Assembly (NCBI GenBank): GCA_002284615.2
Contig: MU070272.1
Coordinates: 34,729 to 56,501 of the forward strand
DNA: 21,773 nucleotides
Direction of reading: 5' to 3'
From: Dunaliella salina
Lineage: Eukaryota > Chlorophyta > Chlorophyceae > Chlamydomonadales > Dunaliellaceae
Shown in pieces: positions 1-9,377 of this stretch. The notes beneath the pieces were generated by a model, which saw only the letters and a list, made by a program, of their open reading frames with translations, ran no database searches and had not been told where the DNA came from. A program made the translations under genes and the position numbers. Each line of letters begins with the position of its first letter. Positions within the stretch are counted from its first letter, which is position 1.

Positions 1-19
1 TGAAAAAACGTTCCAGGCA

Positions 20-142
20 TCTTTGTGCAGCGCAACACCTCAAGAAAGTGAGCAATTGCTGAATAGCATGAGCCACAGGGTACCTTTTGTGCGGCACAAC
101 ACCTTAATTAATTGAGCAACTGCTAAACAGTTTGAGGCTTCG
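20..142. repeat. Imperfect tandem duplication, period about 66 bp
   Basis: The block starting near 20 (TTTGTGCAGCGCAACACCTC, then GTGAGCAATTGCTGAATAGC) recurs near 86 (TTTTGTGCGGCACAACACCT, then TTGAGCAACTGCTAAACAG). Identity is roughly 80 per cent by eye. No coding or regulatory role is evident. Confidence 0.7.
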
Positions 143-739
143 TGCAAACCTGGTGACCAAAATTTGCAGTTCTGCGGGCCTGTACCTGAGACAATCCTCA
201 ACAGCAATCAGGGTTGCGCGCTTCTGGCTACTGCGGCACAATTGTAGCATAGCCCTAGCCGTAGCCAGCTTCTGTAGCGCCCTCTCAAGTGGCCATCTCA
301 CATTTTCAAGACTCTCAGATTGATGGCATGACTTACAGAGGCCATAATCATGAATGAGGATGGAATTGCCTCAAATGCACGGAAATTGTGCACTGTTGAA
401 AAGGTGCTACTGCAGTAGCGCAGCCATAATGAAATTGTAACTGTATTAACAATAGAGTCTTACATTGCTTGCACAATTCCTAAATGATATTCACTTACAT
501 ATCCAGCACAACCGCGTCATCATTCGCTGCAGCAGAAGGGGCTACGGATCGAAAAAGGAAGCATGCTGACCAGTTGAAGACCCTCCTCATGCGGAGCCGA
601 TCCAGATGCATTCCCTGTGCAGCAAGATCAACGATGTACAGCCCATCAGTCAGGAGGAAGAGTTTGTGCAACTTGGACGGGAACTGTCAATCCGAAAAAG
701 AACTACACATACAGCATTCTGAGCTTGAGAGCTATCAGT

Positions 740-1345
740 TGGTACATGTATGGGTCCAAATGGAGAGGGTCGGATGAGGGTGGTCCATCGGGGGGGTCTA
801 CACTTTTTGGGACCCCCCCTCCAGAATTTTTCTGAGCCATCTCTACAGAAATCCAAATACAATATCGGGTTGAGGAGATTTGTGAACAGTCATGGCACCC
901 TGTTCGTGCAAATTGGGTAAAAGAGGAGGTATGTGTACATGACTGGGAGTCAGTGCCATGCATGCGAGGGTGTAAACAGCAAGGGGCGTGCAGGTAAACA
1001 TGCGGCAAATCAATCCAAGCTTCCAAAGTAGTGACAATGTGCGATGTGTTACTGTATGGTGAAGTCAGAGGGGCAATTTGTGGACTTGCAAACCAGTTGT
1101 GGGTGCCGGGATGGCCGTCGTACGCATGGGCGTCCGCTGCTCAATTTTTGCCCCATAACTCTGCTGCAATTCACTTCTTTTTTTAATTGTGAATATGCAG
1201 GTGGATGTAAATTTGGAAAGGAGCAGATTGGTACCATTCTTGTCCGAGTAGGGGCGCGAAGAGGTTGTTTTTGGGTGGGGGGGTCCCTCAGGGGGGTCCA
1301 AGGCAAAATTTACAGATGCCGTCCAGCAGAATTTTTTTCTTCCCT
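740..1345. repeat. Two diverged copies of a G-run-rich repeat
   Basis: Copies lie near 740-835 and 1225-1345. Both carry runs of seven Gs or Cs (GGGGGGGTCTACAC; GTGGGGGGGTCCCTC) followed by an AGAATTTTT tract. Read on the minus strand both give DPP[DE]GPP, but the surrounding frames do not align further, so this is more likely a noncoding repeat. Confidence 0.4.
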
Positions 1346-1886
1346 CCTGCATCAGTCGATATTTGGCACAGGAAGCACGCAGGCCGGCTGAAGACCCTCC
1401 TGAGACGCTTTCAATCCAGGTGCATTCTTTGTGTCGCATGAGCGACAGCTGTTAAGACTGACAGCCGCCAGTTACGGCTGAGCATTCCCTATACAGCGAG
1501 ACCCACAGCTGCTAGCCAACAATCAAGCCAGATGCACTCGATCACTCAACTGCCATGTATTTTGTGTGTGAACGCATTTCTCATACTAAGCATTACATGC
1601 CAGAGGGTCCTGACTTGGCCCTTTTGGACACAGTCCCGAGACTAACCCAATTGCCGGACCCAAAATGTTTGAATGTGGTTTGCTCGTGGCACACTGCATC
1701 ATTCAGAGAGATGACAACACCGCTGGACTGCTCAAATGCTCAGCTTTACAAATCCCTATTTGATTTCCAGATGCGCTCACGAATGGGGCTGGCAAGGCCA
1801 TCGAAGGCAGAAAGACCGGGGTGAAGACAGCGGTCAGGGCCACCCTTGCGTGCTCCTGCACGTCTAAAGCACTGAAACCATGTTAA

Positions 1887-2012
1887 GATAGAAAAAATGT
1901 TAATGTAGGAAAGCTTAAGTTCCGTCTGCAGGGCGTACTGGTCGGCTACGACGGGGACAGGCTGGCCTGCCTGGTTCAAACTTCAGGCTCCATATTCACC
2001 TCAAAGTACTGA
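1887..2012 (+). pseudogene. Possible Ty1/copia integrase-RT junction fragment
   Basis: A 41-codon open stretch between TAA (1884) and TGA (2010) encodes NVGKLKFRLQGVLVGYDGDR followed by LACLVQTSGSIFTSKY. The pattern K-L-x-x-R-x-x-x-G-V-L-V-G-Y, then about ten residues, then a hydrophobic-x-x-x-G-x-I-x-x-S, is that of the region between integrase and reverse transcriptase in Ty1/copia elements. No integrase core, reverse transcriptase or LTR was recognised on either side, so if real it is a decayed remnant. It could also be a chance match. Confidence 0.3.
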
Positions 2013-2053
2013 ACAACTCCCCATAAAAAGCACATCACCGGACTCCTTAGACC

Positions 2054-2286
2054 ATAAGCTTTCTGGCAATGTGCTGTTTGCAAGTATATGCTCAAAGATG
2101 GGACTGTACGACCCCTGGCAGCACATAAAGCATGCATGGTCACTCTTTGAACTGCCATCACAATTTCCACCCTGAGAAGAAAGTACTAAGGCTTTCCAAC
2201 GAGGACAGGAATGAACTCCTTGGATTCCAAGCTTTCCAACAAAACATGTTTGGTGAGTGTGTGCTCAAAGATGGGCCCGCTACATT
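2054..2286 (+). repeat. Imperfect direct repeat, period about 175 bp
   Basis: Two blocks share AAGCTTTC near their start and GCTCAAAGATGGG near their end (around 2056-2104 and 2230-2275). The middle is diverged, so this may be an old tandem duplication. Nothing coding is recognised. Confidence 0.35.
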
Positions 2287-2614
2287 CTCTCAAAGTGAAG
2301 TGCCAAAATTGTGCTTCCTGCAGGCCTACTCCACAATGGTCCAGGAGCTGCTTTGCACAACAATGAGAAGTGCATACTATTGCTGATCATAAGAGCTTCC
2401 TGCCACGTCAAAGAACTCCATGAATGGGACACAAACGAGGCCGGAATCCTTCACCTCCATCACAGCCTCGTTTTTGCGCAGAACCTGTAGTTTACAACGG
2501 CCAAAAATCTAACCACAAAATAAAGAAAAGATTTGGCGCAGAATTGGGAGCCATCATTCCAACAGCCCAGGGTAACTATTTTGGCATGGGACTGAGGTAG
2601 TCTTGGGATTGTGC

Positions 2615-3180
2615 ATTTTGGAGTTGTGTCACAGGAAAGTTTTTCGAGCCACCCTGGCCTCGCCTTCCCCCAATCTTTTGCAGTTATGTTCTACGATTAC
2701 AGTGATGCAGTTGTGTTCAATGATTACAGACACAACTCCGCAAAGAAAGCTGCGATACAAGTAGCCCAGTGAGAAAGCTAGGTTGCCTAAAAAGGGAAGA
2801 AAGGGGCAGTGTGGTGAAAAGCGGGAATCTCCCATCCCACTCCTTTTTGTCAAAACAACCCTCAGGTGTGAAGCAGTGATATGACAGACGCAATTGCAAA
2901 AGAAATGGGGTCAATTGGTGGTCTGGCTGGGTCAGGGCACAAACATTGGGGGAGTCAGGTGGACCTCTGTGTCCTCATCCCTTTTTTTTTCAGAGGGAGC
3001 ACGTCCCAGGTGCCATTTTCACATTTCTCTGGTTACACCGTCTGTCATAATAAGGCCTCACAATGAAAACTTAAAGGTTGCAGTTTATGAGATCTGCCCG
3101 TCTTTCCAGCCAAAATTTCACCAAGCCTACATCAGGCCCCAGGATGAAAAGCAATGCTTTCATATGCACTACACTTTTTC
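2615..3180 (+). repeat. Dispersed repeat family A, copy 1
   Basis: The sequence from TTGTGTCACAGGAAAG to about 3150 matches the copies at 7360-7745 (opposite strand) and 18478-18990 (same strand). Shared landmarks in order are an AGAAAG/CTAGG block, GGGGCA(G/A)TGTGGTGA, ACCCTCAGGTGT, AGCAGTGATAT, GCAAAAGAAATGGGGTCAAT, GTGGACCTC and AGGGAGCAC. Copy 1 has an extra about 25-bp internal duplication of ATGTTCTACGATTACAGTGA. Confidence 0.8.
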
Positions 3181-3521
3181 CCTGGGCCCGGGGGAAAAAT
3201 TATAGCAGTTCAGAATTGCACACACGAGTTTGGACCCTGTGATTACCTGTAAGAGGATTGAGCCAGTGCGCTCGTTTTGATTGATGCAGGAAGAGCTATT
3301 CCTGCCTACAAAGGTTTGCCTTCAGTGAGACAAAGCCATAGTTGAAGACCTTCAGCGCAATGCACTGATTGCTGAGCATTGTGCGATATTGCTTGGATGT
3401 TTAGCCTAATCATTCATGCATCCAACTCAATAATAAGGAAGCGGCAATCTGCAGGCATAGTCAAGAAGTGTCCAAGAACTGTAAGATTCCAGTAACTCTT
3501 GTTTTGGTTTTTGTTTTTACA

Positions 3522-3626
3522 TCAACCCAAGCAATGTCCCTTGAGGGCCTCTGCAAAAGGGAAGACAGGTAAATCTTGCTCAGTTGCAGCGCCTTGCACC
3601 ATGATCAGGGAGAATTCAAGGCTTTG
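3522..3626 (-). CDS. Probable terminal exon
   Basis: This stretch of 34 codons plus TGA follows the good acceptor ACACCTTTCTTCAG and is in phase 0, as required by the preceding donor. It encodes QSLEFSLIMVQGAATEQDLP then VFPFAEALKGHCLG. No domain is recognised. Immediately after the stop the minus strand reads TGTAAAA. TGTAA is the usual polyadenylation signal of green algae, but here it would leave almost no 3' UTR, so it may be chance. Relatives of this cyclase type often continue further past the SDAA segment, so the real 3' end could be an exon I failed to recognise below 3522. Confidence 0.35.
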   Translation of the reverse strand, partial: QSLEFSLIMVQGAATEQDLPVFPFAEALKGHCLG

Positions 3627-6600
3627 CTGAAGAAAGGTGTAGAGGTGTAAGAGGTGTTGCTCGGCCATTAAAATCATGCTCCTACGCATACCAGCATTGT
3701 ATCTCACGCAATCCTTTCCCTCGGGGATAGCCAACTACATGATGCTGCCCTGATTGCCCCTGGCTTATGCCCCCAAGCATCTTACATGCAAAAGAGCAAG
3801 TTGTATGAACATTATCCCTCATCCACACCTGTGCGTCGACTGTCCCAAGCTCTCCCAGGCTATCTTTCACCGCGTAGAACGTGCTGCTTTCCATCAGGAT
3901 TTGTCCACCCACCGCAGCATCGCTCACCTCTGCTTAAACAAGTAGCAGAAAGAGCAAGACACAAGATTTGTATGCAGACGCTAAGCTTTTACTCAGAGTT
4001 ATCGATGGGGCGCGTAGGTGGCGTGGCCCTGGCAAACCTCACAAGCTGATCACTGCAGAGATACCACAACAGAATCTCTCTTCAGAATTCCTCAGGAGCA
4101 GATCAAGATGGCATTGATTCAAGCGGCTCCTCATTGCTATCAACGCACAACAGGGCAGGCAGGCAGGCCACGGCCATCCATTTAGTTCCAAGCATGAACC
4201 TAGAAGATTCGACGGGAGAGCATTTTCATTTGCCCATATGAGGGTGCCATATTAATATTTGCCCATCCTCGCTACAATACCAGAGGGGCATCATAGAAGC
4301 TAGTGCTAGCTTGTCATGCCTAGGCAGAAGTCCACCTTGTAGTCCAACACAACCTGTACAATTATATGCTTTTGTGCATGCTTTCAAGAATAAGGGCAAA
4401 GATCAGAACAAGGATCTTCAAAAGAGATCAGACTCAGTGCGCACCCTTCCCAGTGGTCGAAGGCACCAGCCATGAATACAACCTGGTCTATGGAACCAGA
4501 ATAACAAATAACACACCTTTAAGCCAAATAATTACTCTAGGATTTTCATCTTTCATTTCTGGTCCCAGTCGGTGGTGACGGCCTGTGCCACACCCAAGGC
4601 TGTCAGGATACTTGATTAAAAAATTGGGACGATGGCCCTGAATCTGGAAAACCTAGATCACAACTTATATCTCATCTTGAGGGTCACACTCGAGTAACTT
4701 TTAAATGACACACTTTTACTCATTGATGACATCATTGAAAGCCTGAGATCAAAGCCATTGATTGGTAAGCATTGGGTCCCAATCAGAGGAAGTGGGGAGG
4801 GTCTGTCCCCATGCCCTTCTTCAGGGGTTCCGCCTCGGAGAAAACCATTGGCAATGTGAACCAATTGAAAAAGCAGGCTGTCTCAAACTGGCTTTGCAAA
4901 AACAAAATGATCCGCTTTTAGTTGAAATGGAGGATGTGCTGAAAACATAAAGGCAAAGCACTGTTTTCAGATGCAAAACCAAGGTACTTAAAAACTTACA
5001 GATACTCTCCTGGATGTTGGCCGGACACGCTGTACTTAACACACTGAGTTACTGTGGAGGTGCAGATTCTAAAAACTTCCCAGCAAGCCCCATGGGTCAA
5101 AAATTTACTGCTAGATGTCGTCGTCCATTGACAACATTTGTTGCAGTTTGAGTCTGGATCCAGGTGCTGGCAGTGACTCTCCAGATACTTCATGGCCTTC
5201 ACTTCTAATCTATGTTAAAAGGAGAGCTCTGGGCCCATGAGCCAGAGCATCTCCACTTCCTTAAAATTTTGCATGGAATGTTTCTTCTGCCAGCATCTTG
5301 ATTCCTTCTCTTTTTCCATCGGCAATCCCTTGTGAAGCTGCAAAAAGCCCTCCAATCGCCCTCTCGCGGAAACAGGTAATGGTAAAGGTAATGTTAATTG
5401 AAGGGCATTTACAGCTCGACAGAGGATTGGAAGTGAAGGGCATTTACAGCTCCACCAGGGGTCGTTGTTCAAACGCACTCATTCCTGAGTTTGCATGCGA
5501 CTGGAGAAATCTACTTGCACCTTGCGGCACCCACCCTTGGCAAATGCGATTGTTGGATGGGCATGCAAGGATTCTCCAGACGACAGGAAGCCGGATGCCA
5601 ATCCCATGCGTACGCGGATGTCCATGCTGGCAGTTCCTTCTGCGCAAGGTAAAATTCATGATAGCATATACTGAAGCGGTACCGTGTTACCAGGCCAGGC
5701 GCTTTTTAAAAGCAAGGACTAGGTTTGGAAGAAACAGGTGCCTTGGCTTGCCTGATGCTGGTGCAATTTTACGCAGAGTGACATCACAGTCTAGAGGAAA
5801 GGCAATGGGTTCTGCATGGACAAGTGCCAAAGGGCATCAGCGCCTTGGCCTGCCCAAAGCCAATTTGCGTGCACAATTTCAGTGTTCCAACTTCGATTCA
5901 TCCTTCACTTTGATCCAAAGCACCTTGATCCGAGTTGTGATGCAGCTTGGAGCTTGACAGGGGGTTGACTACTGAGATGCTGTTTGTACTGCGGCTCTTT
6001 TTCAGAAGCTGATGGCTGACAGGGTTGGCATAAGAAGGCATCAGCGGGGCTGACTGCTCCTCGTTGTTTGCGTCCTCGTGACTTGGCCACTGCTGCATGC
6101 TCAGCATCTGTTGTGCTTGCAGGCAAAACGCAACAGCGTCCTTGGCATCATAGAACACCTGCAAATGGCAGCATGGCGTAGGTGCACAGGTCCTCCAAAA
6201 GCACTGGCGTCAAAAAGATTTTGCCCTTTGCCTCTGGCACATGTGACCTGTCATGGCACGTCTGCACCGTGAGGCAAGCCCTACGGCTACCATAATCAGT
6301 TGTGAAAAGCTTTGATTGCTTTATTGGCTCCATAACCTACTGCTGCCAGAAGTACAGCATTTCTTTCCTTTGCAGTCTGGCACAAACAGCCTTGTACCTT
6401 TTTTTCCTTTCAGCGATTTTGCTTTAAAGTTGCTTCTGGCCAGTGAGGCAGCCAAATAATGTTTTCCTTGCCAATGTGCTCAAGACCGCCATTCTTGTTT
6501 GACTGTTAGCCAAATGAAACGCAGCACAATTCTCGTGGGATGACACACAATTGCTTCCTTTTGTTGTTTCTACTTCTGACAAATACCTGGCAAATTGCAA

Positions 6601-9207
6601 AATGGTAGTAAGAGGTATCTTGTACACAAGTTCAAAGAACATGAATATCAATCATGTTCGCTTCTGTGCACTTTACAGATACACCCTGATCTTCATACCA
6701 ACCTGTAAATACAAGTATGTAAAATGGCAAGCCTTCAGGTATCCAATTTCACAGAGGGGAGCAAGGGCCACCCCTTGTGATGGATATTCTCCGCCACAAG
6801 GGAAATGGCTGACATCCTGCACCTCACACACATCCTGGTCTTTAACTCAACTCTTATGCAATAGCCTTATTTTGTATCAAGGACCTCCAAGCACAGGGTT
6901 CCGACTCACATGTGCGGCATGAACTGCCATAACTTTGCCCGCAAACTTGTCCTCAAAAACATGTTTGATGAAAGGTTTATAGAAGGTTACCTGGTCAAAG
7001 TTTGAATGGAAGTGAGCAAGCCTCGGAATTTCAACCCCAGTTTCAGGATTTAGGCCTGCCGTGTTGCAATGGGCTCATCACGCACCCGCAAAAAAATTAA
7101 ATTAGTTTAACAACCAGGCACCGACCACGCACCCCAAAATTCCATAATCTACATAATCGCGCAAGTTCAAACTTGACCACTCACAACCCTCTCGCTGTCT
7201 GAAATTCTCATTTACACAATCAAGCACCCTCAAAATAAACATATTTCTTTTGTGCATGCAATCACCACGCGGGGCAACAATGATAAAAATGCATGGTGGT
7301 TTAGTTTTGCACGTTATTATTGATAACAGATATGTTTTAGTCGAAGAAGTGAGTTAAAAGAAGCTCATGGAGAGTGCTCCTTGATTGAAAACAAGGACCA
7401 GGGCTCAGAGGTCCACCTTACTCTCCAGATGTTTTCGCCCATTCTTACCCGGCAGACCACCAATTGACTTCATTTCTTTTGCAATGGTGTCTACTATACT
7501 ACTGCTACATACCTGAGTGTAAAATTGACAAAGGGGTAGGGTAGAAAATTCTCATTTTTCACCACATTGCCCCCTTCCTCCCATTTGAGAACCCTAGCTC
7601 ACACACCAAGCCAATTTTCTCACAACCTTTTTTCCACAGGGTTGTGTCTTTATAATTATAGAACATAGCAGCAAAGAAACCTTTGGAGAAGGTGAAGCAA
7701 GGGAGGCTCAGAGAAGTTTCCTGTGACAGAACCCCCTAAAATGGCCAAGTTAGGACCCCTGGCCTCAAATCACACACAAAAAGGATGTGGTGCAGTGGGT
7801 GGTCAAGATGTAAAATTTTGGTGACAAAAACATGGGAACAAGTTGTGGCTGATTAGGCAGGTGTCCCCTCAGTGACATTTCTGAAACCTAGGTGCTACCC
7901 CAAGTTTCCAAAATGCAAGGAAGGGGAGTCCTGTTTGAGGAGCATGCAACAAAGTGTTTGTAGGCCCCAGATAGACCCAATTGGCCATTTACTTCCATCC
8001 ACGGATTTATCTCCCGCTACTCACCATGGTGAATGAGTCCCCTTCAGTCTCATGCGTGCTGCCAAAGTTGTTCCTGCAAAGCAAAAAGCAGATGAATCTG
8101 AAGTCCGGGTCACAGAAATTCATGGAGATCAGATGATACGCGCGCTCTGTAGGTGTGCTCTCTCTTGTTACATCCTTTCCGAAGACAGCCATTTAAAAGA
8201 TTGGTAGGATTAAGACCTATGTCTGCTATGATTGGCATGTGCTTGTTGCACTCACCATCTCGCCCGGCGGAGTATAGAATTATGGATTGATAACACCTTC
8301 CATGATAGCTCCGGATGCTGGGAACATAAATCTGCAAGTGTCCAACAACATGCAGCACACTAGATGGGCTTAACATTGTGGTAGTGGAAGACACAAATGA
8401 GCCGAGGTGCCCGGAACACTGGAATCTGGCCAAAAAACTGGAAGTGCATTTCTTGAAAACAATTGCACGGTTCACACCAGTGCTGCTGCCCTTTGCCACA
8501 CTTAGTGTGTTAGTCCCCCTTCAAAAAGGGGGCAAGAGGGTGGTACACCAGCTTTTGCTTACCATGTGTTCCGAAACCCACTCACGCGTACAAGCTTCCA
8601 GGTCAAGATACATGCACATAATGTGACTGAGCCATTGTTATGATACCCAGCCGCTCATTCAAAGAATCGTCCAAAAAATCCCTGTTTCCGGCATAGCAAA
8701 TCACACAACACATGTCCAAAGCTTTCACATTCTTCGTTGCATAAAAAGTCGGAGACACCTGCCTCCCAGCGCGCAACCTTTGATCTCACCTGTCCACCCT
8801 TGGATGTCAGTCACCACAGCGGTGAATGGCCCACTTGTGGGTAGGCCATGCATCCTCTTCTTGAGGTTGTTCAGCCTCTGCACCACCTCCGTCCCCTTGT
8901 AAAGGTATAAGCCAAGCAACAGCGTGATCAGGAGAGCGCATCCCACGACGACAATGATCACAATCGCCCATGGATGGGCTTCCTCCCAGGACTTGTTTTC
9001 GGCGGTGGCATCCAGTGGGGCCTGGCATTCAAAGTAGGGCAGGCGCCCTGGCTTGGTAAGGTTGACCAACTGGAGACCCTGGAAAGTTGCAGACGCGCAG
9101 CAGCACCACCGTGTGTGTACAAGGAGCACCAATTGCAGGTGCGACACCATCTTCCTTAGTTGAGCTACCATGTTTGTAAATGTGCATGAGTGCCCTTGAC
9201 TACAAAA

Positions 9208-9306
<99 letters not shown>

Positions 9307-9313
9307 CACACAC

Positions 9314-9377
<64 letters not shown>

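Larger units (their letters stand above)
1..3521. other. 3' flank without a convincing gene
   Basis: No exon of the cyclase gene and no other intact gene could be supported here. A second cyclase domain was looked for on the minus strand through GGQ- and Y-F-G-like motifs and not found. The stretch holds a short tandem duplication near the left edge, two G/C-run-rich repeat copies (740-835 and 1225-1345), a possible Ty1/copia fragment (1887-2012) and one copy of a dispersed repeat (2615-3180). Confidence 0.5.

Noticed and set aside
104..301. Minus-strand 65-codon frame with Leu/Ala/Arg-rich composition
   Set aside because: It shows no splice sites in phase with the cyclase model and no recognisable motif, and it overlaps the tandem duplication at the window edge.
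1746..1979. Minus-strand frame reading AGQPVPVVADQYALQTELK
   Set aside because: There is no donor after the stretch, and the opposite strand gives a better (copia-like) reading.
1..3521. Second cyclase domain downstream, as may occur in some algal relatives
   Set aside because: No GGQ, RVRxG, GD or Y-F-G signature was found on the minus strand in this interval by eye.
5298..5957. Plus-strand open frame of 219 codons
   Set aside because: It overlaps two well-supported minus-strand cyclase exons (5531-5639, 5924-6158) and shows no domain; it is a shadow.
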